Made by a program: the position numbers and the translations under genes | From: Candidatus Omnitrophota bacterium | Lineage (GTDB): Bacteria; Omnitrophota; 4484-213 | Assembly (NCBI GenBank): GCA_030640885.1 | Contig: DAOWIN010000104.1 | Span: forward strand, 1 to 6,275 | Length of the DNA stretch: 6,275 nt | Direction of reading: 5' to 3' | Shown here: positions 1 through 5,464 of the stretch, piece by piece | How the letters are laid out: each line of letters opens with the position of its first letter | Numbering within the stretch: the first letter of the stretch is position 1 | Notes under the pieces: model-generated | What the model was told of the DNA's origin: nothing | Database searches by the model: none | Seen by the model: only the letters and a program-made list of their open reading frames with translations

Positions 1-15
1 GCATTTTTCTCCTTT
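1..15 (-). promoter_or_regulatory. Ribosome binding site and start codon of a gene leaving the window
   Basis: Read on the minus strand, bases 15 to 9 are AAAGGAG, followed by four A residues and an ATG at 4 to 2. This is a good Shine-Dalgarno and start pair at slightly short spacing. It lies downstream of the strong terminator at 67-107 and would begin a new minus-strand gene whose body is outside the window. Only the start codon is visible, so nothing can be said of the product. Confidence 0.5.
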
Positions 16-66
16 GGTTACTATTAGTGCTCTGTGCAATTGATCATTAACTAACAAAAACAAATC

Positions 67-107
67 AAGAAAGTGCGGGAGGTCTCACCTCCCTCACTTT
101 CTTTTTT
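67..107 (-). terminator. Strong hairpin terminator, probably bidirectional
   Basis: Bases 67-83 pair with 87-103 at 16 of 17 positions, the only mismatch being 76 against 94, around the three-base loop CTC. On the plus strand the stem runs into six T (102-107). On the minus strand it is followed by a looser T-rich stretch (66-52). It sits 57 nt beyond the stop codon of the small peptide gene at 161, so it most likely ends that transcript. The T-runs on both sides mean it could also stop a plus-strand transcript entering from the left. Confidence 0.8.
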
Positions 108-112
108 CTCCA

Positions 113-140
113 CTAGTAACTGGCAACTGGTGACTGGTGA
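113..140. repeat. Heptanucleotide array, family CTGGYRA
   Basis: Four head-to-tail heptamers lie here: CTAGTAA, CTGGCAA, CTGGTGA, CTGGTGA. The array occupies the 3' untranslated side of the peptide gene, between its stop codon and the terminator. It resembles the short tandemly repeated repetitive (STRR) heptamers known from filamentous cyanobacteria in unit size, but not necessarily by descent. Two other heptamer arrays of different sequence lie in the same window (426-502 and 5419-5450). Confidence 0.7.
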
Positions 141-160
141 CTTTTTTTGTCGGGCTTGGG

Positions 161-544
161 TCAGGAAGAGGCGGCGGAGTCGGCATTTTGGTCTATCCCA
201 CTCTGACGGCATTCTGAACCGTTATTGCACCAACCTGTCGGATCGCTATCCTCCATACTACCCGCACTCGTACTACACACCCCCATCACGGCCATTTCGG
301 GGTTCAACTTCACTCTGGTGATTACCGGCTTCACCCATTTCTTCTTTTTTTTAGGTATTTCTTCTCCTTGCTTCTCTGCCCCCCCCTTATCTGCCATTTC
401 ACTCCCCTCTTTTTCTTCTCTTCCACCTAATTCCTTTTCTCTATCCCCTAACTCCTCTCTCCTAACTCCTAATTCCTCTTTCTTCTCTCCTATAACCTTT
501 TCCTTCTTCTCTTTCTCGTCCATTCCTCTTTCTTTTTCTTCCAT
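161..544 (-). CDS. Small precursor-like protein with heptad-repeat leader and K-P-x-I / L-x-P-E-x-A-V motif
   Basis: Function is unknown. The 127-aa product has three parts. Residues 1-68 are extremely rich in Lys, Glu, Arg and Gly and include three heptads (EELGVRR, EELGDRE, KELGGRE, residues 23-43), probably helical. Residues 70-90 form a compact motif, WVKPVITRVKLNPEMAVMGV plus Cys90. The tail 91-127 is rich in Ser, Gly, Asp and Asn, with Cys106 and Cys112. The motif resembles short proteins I recall from uncultured bacteria, some suspected to be modified peptides, but this is unverified. I chose ATG 544 because GGAGGTG (549-555 on the minus strand) lies six bases upstream and a TATAAT box lies at 577-582. 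An in-frame ATG at 574 falls too close to the predicted transcription start. ATG 397 (78 aa, weaker GGGGAG) is the alternative. G8 and A8 tracts in the coding strand invite slippage. There is no signal peptide. Confidence 0.7.
   Translation of the reverse strand: MEEKERGMDEKEKKEKVIGEKKEELGVRREELGDREKELGGREEKEGSEMADKGGAEKQGEEIPKKKKKWVKPVITRVKLNPEMAVMGVCSTSAGSMEDSDPTGWCNNGSECRQSGIDQNADSAASS
426..502. repeat. Heptanucleotide array inside the peptide gene, family AGTTAGG (minus strand)
   Basis: Eleven heptamers in register run from 502 down to 426 on the minus strand. The best copies are AATTAGG (468-474 and 426-432) and AGTTAGG (461-467 and 447-453). Because 3 x 7 nt equals 7 codons, the array encodes a seven-residue protein repeat, EELGxRx. 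Copies at 475-481, 454-460 and 433-439 are the ones where an exact AGTTAGG would put TAG in frame. All three have purine-only variants instead (AAAGAGG, AGAGAGG, GAAAAGG). Confidence 0.75.
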
Positions 545-548
545 TTTA

Positions 549-555
549 CACCTCC
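549..555 (-). promoter_or_regulatory. Shine-Dalgarno site that fixes the peptide gene start
   Basis: The minus strand reads GGAGGTG here, a full match to the core anti-Shine-Dalgarno complement. It lies four bases from the ATG at 544, or six bases counted from the end of GGAGG. It is the best ribosome binding site in the window and the main reason to prefer 544 over the upstream in-frame ATG at 574. Confidence 0.75.
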
Positions 556-576
556 ATTTGCTATCAGTTGCCATTG

Positions 577-582
577 ATTATA
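577..582 (-). promoter_or_regulatory. -10 box of a promoter for the peptide gene
   Basis: The minus strand reads TATAAT, preceded by AAAGA. Transcription would start near 570, giving a leader of about 26 nt that just contains the Shine-Dalgarno site at 549-555. No good -35 box exists at 16-18 bp. TTGGGA (597-602) matches at four of six positions but the spacer is only 14 bp. The call therefore rests on the -10 box and its position. Confidence 0.45.
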
Positions 583-583
583 T

Positions 584-837
584 CTTTGGCAAATTTTCCC
601 AAAATTAAATAATTAAGAGAAACTTTTGCGTTTTAAGCGGACATTGATCCGCCTTAGGCGGATCAAGTTGAGGCAGGTAATAGCAAAATCATGTCCGAAG
701 CTCGCCGAAGTTCTGAAATGTTTCAGAACGAAGGCGGGCAAGTTTGATTTTGTCCTGATGAAACGCAGATTTTAGCGTTAAGAAAAAATCACGGGAGCGA
801 AAAATGCAAAAGTTTCTTACCAAGATTTTTGCCAAAG
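584..837. repeat. Nested inverted-repeat region, possible miniature mobile element or structured RNA
   Basis: This fills most of the 308-nt gap between the pcm stop and the peptide gene start, and contains no credible ORF. Perfect inverted pairs are 584-593 with 828-837 (10 bp), 618-629 with 806-817 (12 bp), 644-653 with 657-666 (10 bp, loop TTA), 684-691 with 745-752 (8 bp) and 710-718 with 721-729 (9 bp, two-base loop). The last hairpin is extended by 700-706 with 733-739 (one G-T pair) after a symmetrical GAA/GAA internal loop. A further pair, 638-644 with 691-697, crosses the 684-752 pair, so alternative folds exist. No transposase gene and no clear target-site duplication are visible. 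Confidence 0.65.
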
Positions 838-852
838 CTCAATTGGTAACTA

Positions 853-1521
853 TTAGTAGCTTTCTTCCTCCCACCCTTCTTCTCCTACCAATGGCACAAA
901 ACGACAACCGCATATATTTTCGCTTTTTGCCTCTCCTTTTATCTTTTTTATTAAAGTAAGTGTCTGAATAAATCTATTTCCCAAAGGAATAATCATTATC
1001 CCGTTTTCTTTTAATTGTTTGAACAGCGACGAAGGGATAAATGGCGCCGCTGATGTAACTATTATTTTCTCGTAAGGAGAAAATTCTTCCCACCCCTTAG
1101 TGCCATCATCAATCTTTATCTTTGCAGAATAACCCAATGCTCTTAATATATCATCTGCCTGCTCGGCTAAAGAGGCATATCTCTCTATTGAATAAACAGA
1201 ACAATCTAATTCTGCAAGAATAGCCGACTGATACCCCGAACCAGTGCCAATCTCTAAAACCCTGTTCTCCTCTTTTAATTCTAAACACTGAGTCATTAAA
1301 GCTACTATGTAGGGCTGAGAAATTGTCTGCCCTTTTCCGATAGGCAAGGGACGATCAGCATAAGCAAAATCAACAAATTCAAAGGGAACAAAACGTTGCC
1401 TCTGCACCTTTAAAAAGGCAGATAAAACCCTCTGGTTGTTAATTCCGCGCGGAATCAACTGCTCATTTACCATCCTTTGCCGCTGTTCCCGCCAGTATTT
1501 ATTGTCTTCAACAAGTACCAT
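853..1521 (-). CDS. pcm: Protein-L-isoaspartate O-methyltransferase
   Basis: A cytosolic repair enzyme that methylates, from S-adenosylmethionine, the carboxyl of isoaspartyl residues formed by ageing of Asn and Asp, allowing return to normal Asp. The 222-aa length fits the family. Visible hallmarks are IGKGQTISQPYIVA (61-74), the SAM-binding motif I VLEIGTGSGYQSA (88-100), the acidic residue closing the next strand in SIER (111-114), IIVTSAAPFIP (153-163) and the C-terminal RFVPLVGEEGW (207-217). The start at 1521 lies inside the end of the upstream glycosyltransferase gene (14-bp overlap), which suggests translational coupling; no clear Shine-Dalgarno site is seen. Met17 is an alternative start that would lose the N-terminal extension. 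The last two codons and stop run into a repeat word shared with the left edge (843-856 and 14-27). The pcm product is probably general housekeeping; a link to the peptide gene downstream is only a hypothesis. Confidence 0.95.
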   Translation of the reverse strand: MVLVEDNKYWREQRQRMVNEQLIPRGINNQRVLSAFLKVQRQRFVPFEFVDFAYADRPLPIGKGQTISQPYIVALMTQCLELKEENRVLEIGTGSGYQSAILAELDCSVYSIERYASLAEQADDILRALGYSAKIKIDDGTKGWEEFSPYEKIIVTSAAPFIPSSLFKQLKENGIMIIPLGNRFIQTLTLIKKIKGEAKSENICGCRFVPLVGEEGWEEESY

Positions 1522-2167
1522 CTTTAACGAGCAATCTCAAAAATCTCCAAGCATCTATTATGGGCTTGATTTTGCTCTTTTCCTGCTGATAGATGGTGGA
1601 AATAGGAACAGAAACAATCTTGCATCCGATTCTGCCAGCCTTTATAATCATCTCTGATTCTATTTCAAAATTAGAGCTGAGCAAATTAATTTTTTCCAAA
1701 ATCTCTTTTTTAATTAAACGAAATCCGCATTGGCTATCGGGAATTCTCTGTCCAACTATAGAAGATATTATTCGCGACATAAATCTATTAGTAATCCGAC
1801 GCATAAAAGGCATCGCTTTTCTATTTGTTCTATTGCCTAAAATTAAATCGGCTTTGCTTTGCTCAAATTGCTGAATAAATTTGGGTATTTCAAGAGGGTC
1901 ATGCTGTCCATCCCCATCCATAACAATTACGGCTTTAAATCCCTTCTTAAGGATCTCGTGAAAGCCGGTGCGTAAAGATGCCCCCTTCCCCTTATTGTTG
2001 TTATGCTTAACGATAATTGCCCCTTCATTTTGGGCAACTTTAGCACTTCTATCTTCCGAACCGTCATCAACAACATACACAACATTTGCATAACGGCGGC
2101 ACTCTCTTACCAACTGCCCAATAGTAGTTTGCTCATTATTAACAGGGATAAGGATAGGAATATCCAT
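1508..2167 (-). CDS. Family 2 glycosyltransferase, dolichol-phosphate-mannose-synthase type
   Basis: Expected to transfer a sugar from a nucleotide-sugar donor to a lipid phosphate or similar acceptor at the inner face of the membrane. The 219-aa GT-A domain starts immediately with IPILIPVNNEQTTI (3-16). It carries VVDDGS (32-37), HNNNKGKGASLRTG (55-68), the metal-binding MDGDGQHDP (83-91), LGNR (110-113), the QCGFR acceptor-side motif (146-150), FEIESEM (167-173) and YQQEKSK (193-199). These features are typical of DPM1/GtrB-like enzymes. There is no C-terminal pair of membrane helices, so it would be a soluble or peripheral form. The donor and acceptor cannot be read from sequence. It begins 44 nt after the acyltransferase stop, has no Shine-Dalgarno site near its ATG, and has its own candidate promoter placed for leaderless transcription. 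Confidence 0.9.
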   Translation of the reverse strand: MDIPILIPVNNEQTTIGQLVRECRRYANVVYVVDDGSEDRSAKVAQNEGAIIVKHNNNKGKGASLRTGFHEILKKGFKAVIVMDGDGQHDPLEIPKFIQQFEQSKADLILGNRTNRKAMPFMRRITNRFMSRIISSIVGQRIPDSQCGFRLIKKEILEKINLLSSNFEIESEMIIKAGRIGCKIVSVPISTIYQQEKSKIKPIIDAWRFLRLLVKDGTC

Positions 2168-2174
2168 GACTTAT

Positions 2175-2203
2175 ATTATAACAAATCCTGTCTTAAATTG
2201 CAA
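2175..2203 (-). promoter_or_regulatory. Internal promoter for the GT2-pcm pair
   Basis: On the minus strand TTGCAA (2198-2203, four of six matches to the -35 consensus) is followed by exactly 17 bp and a perfect TATAAT (2175-2180). Seven bases after the -10 box comes the ATG at 2167, so transcription would start at or within a base or two of the start codon. That predicts a leaderless mRNA, in keeping with the missing Shine-Dalgarno site. The surrounding DNA is AT-rich, so chance occurrence remains possible. Confidence 0.5.
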
Positions 2204-2211
2204 AATTTTTG

Positions 2212-3069
2212 CTATAACTTCTCAAAATAAAACCACTGCCCCGGATACTTACGGATATATTTTTCGATTATGTCAATAATCTTTTGAGTGATTTCCTGTA
2301 CATCTCTTTTCTCGTCGCCGCTTAATTGATAAGATAGCGGTTTCTCAACAATAAATTTAAGTTGATTATCCTCTCTGAGCATAAAACCGGGAACAATCAA
2401 AGCTTTTGTTTTAACAGCGAATACCGCTGCCCCGCGCGGCATAGAAACTTCTCTGCTAAAAAAATTTATTTTTATCCCACTGCCAAAATAATCCTTATCG
2501 CTTACAAAAGCAACAATCTCCTTTTTTCTAAGAGCAAAAAGGGTTTTTCTGGCGGCATCTTTTTGGAAGATTACTTTAATCCCTTTCTTTTCTCTTTGGC
2601 GAAAAAAAAAGTTTTGCACCCTTTTGTTAGAATGCTCCAGAGCAATTGCATTTATGGGATAACCTAAAATAGCCGCCACTGCTCCGCCCATCTCCCAACT
2701 TCCCAAATGAGCAGTTATTGTAATTATCCCCTGTTTTTTAGAAAGAGCGCGGTTAAAATTTTCTATTCCTTCAACCTTTATATTTTTTTCAATGTATTCC
2801 CTATCTAAGATAGGAAAATATAAAAAATCAACCAAATACTTGGCAAAATTTCTAAATGTTTCTCGGCTATATTTTATTATCTCCTTTTTGTCCTTCTCGG
2901 GAAAAATAACTTGTAAATTTTTTTGGACAATCTTGTAAACGCCGCAATGAAACAGACGATAAATTTCAGCCGCTACCAAGGCTATTTTGTAGCCAACTTG
3001 AACAGGCAGATGCAGAACTATTCGCTGGCAGATTTTGTAAATAAAAAAAGGGGGATCTTTTAAAATCAT
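2212..3069 (-). CDS. LpxL/HtrB-like lysophospholipid acyltransferase
   Basis: A membrane-associated acyltransferase of the lipid A biosynthesis (LpxL/HtrB/MsbB) family, which moves an acyl chain from an acyl carrier onto a glycolipid. In 285 aa it shows the catalytic HX4E motif as HLGSWE (His121, Glu126), an upstream GIITITA strand (114-120), VSDKDYFGSG (189-198) followed by INFFSREVSMPRGAA (201-215), and the typical end PGQWFYFEKL (276-285). The N-terminal 40 residues are hydrophobic and could sit in the membrane. The ATG overlaps the stop of the preceding glycosyltransferase gene as ATGA. That partner makes a glycosylated lipid the likely acceptor, although true lipid A acylation cannot be excluded. 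No lpx genes are present in the window to decide the matter. Confidence 0.9.
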   Translation of the reverse strand: MILKDPPFFIYKICQRIVLHLPVQVGYKIALVAAEIYRLFHCGVYKIVQKNLQVIFPEKDKKEIIKYSRETFRNFAKYLVDFLYFPILDREYIEKNIKVEGIENFNRALSKKQGIITITAHLGSWEMGGAVAAILGYPINAIALEHSNKRVQNFFFRQREKKGIKVIFQKDAARKTLFALRKKEIVAFVSDKDYFGSGIKINFFSREVSMPRGAAVFAVKTKALIVPGFMLREDNQLKFIVEKPLSYQLSGDEKRDVQEITQKIIDIIEKYIRKYPGQWFYFEKL

Positions 3070-4157
3070 ACCATTCGGGCAATCTCGTACCCAACATCCG
3101 GTTTTCTAATTTCATCCATTCTTTTTTGAATCTCTATTAATCTCTCTGGTTTATCAAGCAATCTCTTGGCAAGCACTGCAGCTTGCTTGCTATTTCTTGC
3201 TTCTAAGGCAACGCCCCGCTGGACAAGAAACTGAGCATTTTTTCTTTCCTGCCCGGGAATGGGGCGGATAATTATTATCGGCAGTCTTTTAACCAATGCC
3301 TCGGCAGTAGTAATCCCCCCCGGTTTTGTAATTATTAAAGAGGAAATATCCATTAGTTCATTAATATTGTTCACATAGCCCAAAGCTCTTACCTTATTAA
3401 AGCGATGTTCTCTTCTTTTTAACCACCTCTGCAGGGATCTATTTCTTCCTGCCACTACCAAAATTTGATAGGGTAAATTCAAATAGTGCAAAAGATAGAT
3501 GACTGTTTTTATAGGACCCATACCTTGTCCTCCGCCCATTATCAAAATATTAGGCAAAGTTGGATCTAAATTTAGTTCGTGGAATATTTTTTGCTTGTTC
3601 ACCACCTCTTTAAATTTAGGATGCACGGGGATCCCCAAAATTTTAATCTTCTCTCCCTTTACTCCCGACTCTTCCAACTTTTGCTTGCTTTCTTTAGACG
3701 AAACCACATAAAAATTTACCTTTTCATTTAACCAGTAAGAATGAGGGATATAATCGGTAAGCACACCGATGAGCGAAATGTTTGACGACTTGCAATCGGC
3801 AATCATTCCGCAGGGAAATGCCTGAGTACAGATGACCACATCGGGCTTAAAACTGTCAAGCAAATATTTTAATTTGGGAGAATTAAATCTATGAATTAAG
3901 TTCCGCCATTTTTTAACTTTCTGGAAAACGACAGGATTATCATACAAATATTCCCAAACCTCGGGTTTTCTTTTGATTATTCCTGTATATGTTCCGCTTA
4001 CTATCCTTTCCAAAATAGGATTGGTATAATTGAAGGCGTCTATGTTCAAAATTTCTGCTGTCGGGTAAGTTCTCTTTATACCCTCTTCAATCGCCTGCGC
4101 CGCTTGATGATGCCCTGAATTAGGGCTAATATACATTATTAGGATACGCTTGCTCAT
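3066..4157 (-). CDS. MGDG-synthase / UgtP-like glycolipid glycosyltransferase (GT28)
   Basis: Likely adds a hexose from a nucleotide sugar to diacylglycerol or a related membrane lipid at the cytoplasmic face. The 363-aa protein has the two-domain GT-B layout. The N-terminal MGDG-synthase-like domain begins ILIMYISPNSGHHQAA (5-20) and includes VVICTQAFPCG (107-117) and GVLTDYIPHSYW (131-142). The C-terminal GT28 domain shows LGIPVHPKF (174-182), ILIMGGGQGMGPI (204-216), the donor-site signature TKPGGITTAEAL (277-288) and PIPGQE (299-304). MurG is a more distant alternative and is disfavoured by the GHHQAA start. The gene overlaps mtaB upstream and the acyltransferase downstream by four bases each (ATGA), so the three are almost certainly co-transcribed and coupled. 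The sugar and acceptor are not readable. Confidence 0.88.
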   Translation of the reverse strand: MSKRILIMYISPNSGHHQAAQAIEEGIKRTYPTAEILNIDAFNYTNPILERIVSGTYTGIIKRKPEVWEYLYDNPVVFQKVKKWRNLIHRFNSPKLKYLLDSFKPDVVICTQAFPCGMIADCKSSNISLIGVLTDYIPHSYWLNEKVNFYVVSSKESKQKLEESGVKGEKIKILGIPVHPKFKEVVNKQKIFHELNLDPTLPNILIMGGGQGMGPIKTVIYLLHYLNLPYQILVVAGRNRSLQRWLKRREHRFNKVRALGYVNNINELMDISSLIITKPGGITTAEALVKRLPIIIIRPIPGQERKNAQFLVQRGVALEARNSKQAAVLAKRLLDKPERLIEIQKRMDEIRKPDVGYEIARMV

Positions 4158-5413
4158 TTTTTTAATTCCCCGAAGGTTTTGCTTAATTCCACCTTTTTTA
4201 TTTTAGCGGAAATTATCTTGTTTTTCAAGTCTCGGTTTTCTTTTAAAAAGACTTTGACATAATGCTCAGTATAGCCCTTGAAATAACCCTTCTCATCCTT
4301 TTTCCCTTCTACCAAAACATCTACTTTTTGATTTAAAAATCTCCGACGATATTTATAGCCAGATTCGGCTGATATTTGTTTGAGTATTTCTGCTCTTCTG
4401 TTAAGTTCAGCAGAGGGCAATTCGTCCAAAAAATTTGCGGCTTTGGTACCTTTTCTTGGGCTATAAGAAAAGATATGGGTGCGAGCAAAATCTACCTTTC
4501 TCATTAGCTGGACAGTATTGAGAAACTCCTTTTCCCCCTCGCCGGGAAAACCCGTTAAAACATCAGTGGTAAAAGAAAACAATCTGTCTATTTTTTTAAT
4601 TCTCTCTGTTAGATTGAGAAACTCCTTTCGGGTATAAGAACGGTTCATTCTTTTCAAAACAGTGTCGTCTCCGCTTTGCAATGAAAGATGCAGATGATGA
4701 CAAAGCTTTTCAGAATCTCTAAATTTGCAAATCAAATCTTCACCAATATTCCGGGGATTTAACGAACTTAATCTTATCCTTCTAATGCCCGGGATTTTTT
4801 CTAAATTTTCAATCAGTTTTACCAAACTATTCCCTGTATCTTTTCCATAAGCCCCTAATTGCACTCCGCAAAGAATTATCTCCTGAAAACCGTTATCGGC
4901 TAACCGTTCTGCTTCTATTATAATTTGCTCTAAATCTCTACTGCGTGATTTTCCGCGTAAATAAGGAATAATGCAAAAAGAACAGAAGTTATTGCAGCCA
5001 TCTTGGACCTTAACAAATGCCCGATTATGATTTTTAAAAAAAGAGATTGTTTGGCGAAAATCTGTTTGCGGCTGGGGATAAGAAAATTTCTGCTGGATAA
5101 TCGGAACGATTTTTTGCCTATCCTTATTGGCAATTCTCAAATCTATATCTTTGATATCTTTAATTCCGCTAAACTGATTTTCTACTCCACAGCCAACAGC
5201 AACCACTATTGGTTTGGGATTTAATTTTAAGGCGTTGTTTATCAGATGTCTTGATTTTCTGTCGGCGGTAGCAGTAACTGAACAGGTATTTATCAAATAA
5301 ACATCCCCTCTTTCTTTTGCCTCCTCCCAGCCAATAGAGGCAAACTGCTCACGCATCAACTGCGTTTCATATTGATTAACCTTGCAACCGAGGGTTTTAA
5401 AGGTAATGGTCAT
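4154..5413 (-). CDS. mtaB: tRNA t6A37 methylthiotransferase MtaB
   Basis: A radical-SAM enzyme that adds a methylthio group to N6-threonylcarbamoyladenosine 37 of tRNAs decoding ANN codons. In 419 aa the order is complete. The N-terminal cluster-binding domain has Cys10 (LGCKVN), Cys44 (NTCSVT) and Cys75 (VGCGVEN). The radical-SAM triad is Cys140, Cys144 and Cys147 (DGCNNFCSFC). ILCGVQLGAYG (180-190), LSLQSGDD (243-250) and TDVLTGFPGE (283-292) follow, with a C-terminal TRAM-type RNA-binding domain from about 360. The LGCKVN start and overall layout favour MtaB over MiaB or RimO. The start is fixed because TAA lies in frame two codons upstream (5419-5417). No Shine-Dalgarno site is present; a heptamer array fills that position. 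The stop overlaps the next ATG by four bases. Confidence 0.95.
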   Translation of the reverse strand: MTITFKTLGCKVNQYETQLMREQFASIGWEEAKERGDVYLINTCSVTATADRKSRHLINNALKLNPKPIVVAVGCGVENQFSGIKDIKDIDLRIANKDRQKIVPIIQQKFSYPQPQTDFRQTISFFKNHNRAFVKVQDGCNNFCSFCIIPYLRGKSRSRDLEQIIIEAERLADNGFQEIILCGVQLGAYGKDTGNSLVKLIENLEKIPGIRRIRLSSLNPRNIGEDLICKFRDSEKLCHHLHLSLQSGDDTVLKRMNRSYTRKEFLNLTERIKKIDRLFSFTTDVLTGFPGEGEKEFLNTVQLMRKVDFARTHIFSYSPRKGTKAANFLDELPSAELNRRAEILKQISAESGYKYRRRFLNQKVDVLVEGKKDEKGYFKGYTEHYVKVFLKENRDLKNKIISAKIKKVELSKTFGELKK

Positions 5414-5418
5414 TTCTT

Positions 5419-5450
5419 AAGCTACAAGCTGCAGGCTTCAAGCTACAGGC
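5419..5450. repeat. Heptanucleotide array, family ARGCTNC, abutting the mtaB start
   Basis: AAGCTAC, AAGCTGC, AGGCTTC and AAGCTAC lie head to tail, followed by a partial unit AGGC. The array ends five bases before the mtaB ATG, so it occupies the place of a ribosome binding site. It differs in sequence from the arrays at 113-140 and 426-502 but has the same unit length. Confidence 0.7.
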
Positions 5451-5464
5451 AAAAAAAATCAAAC

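Noticed and set aside
73..321. Plus-strand ORF of 82 codons
   Set aside because: It starts inside the terminator stem and runs through a repeat array and antisense to the peptide gene. Its composition is not protein-like.
426..502. CRISPR-like array
   Set aside because: The units are seven bases with no spacers; this is a tandem heptamer array inside a reading frame.
545..574. In-frame upstream ATG at 574 as the peptide gene start
   Set aside because: It lies only three bases from the predicted -10 box and upstream of the likely transcription start, while the ATG at 544 has a near-ideal Shine-Dalgarno site.
225..608. Plus-strand ORF of 127 codons
   Set aside because: It is the antisense of the peptide gene. 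Its Ser/Phe/Pro-rich product simply mirrors the purine-rich Lys/Glu codons opposite, and it has no ribosome binding site.
4930..5133. Minus-strand ORF of 67 codons inside mtaB
   Set aside because: It overlaps the intact radical-SAM coding sequence in another frame and shows no independent signal.
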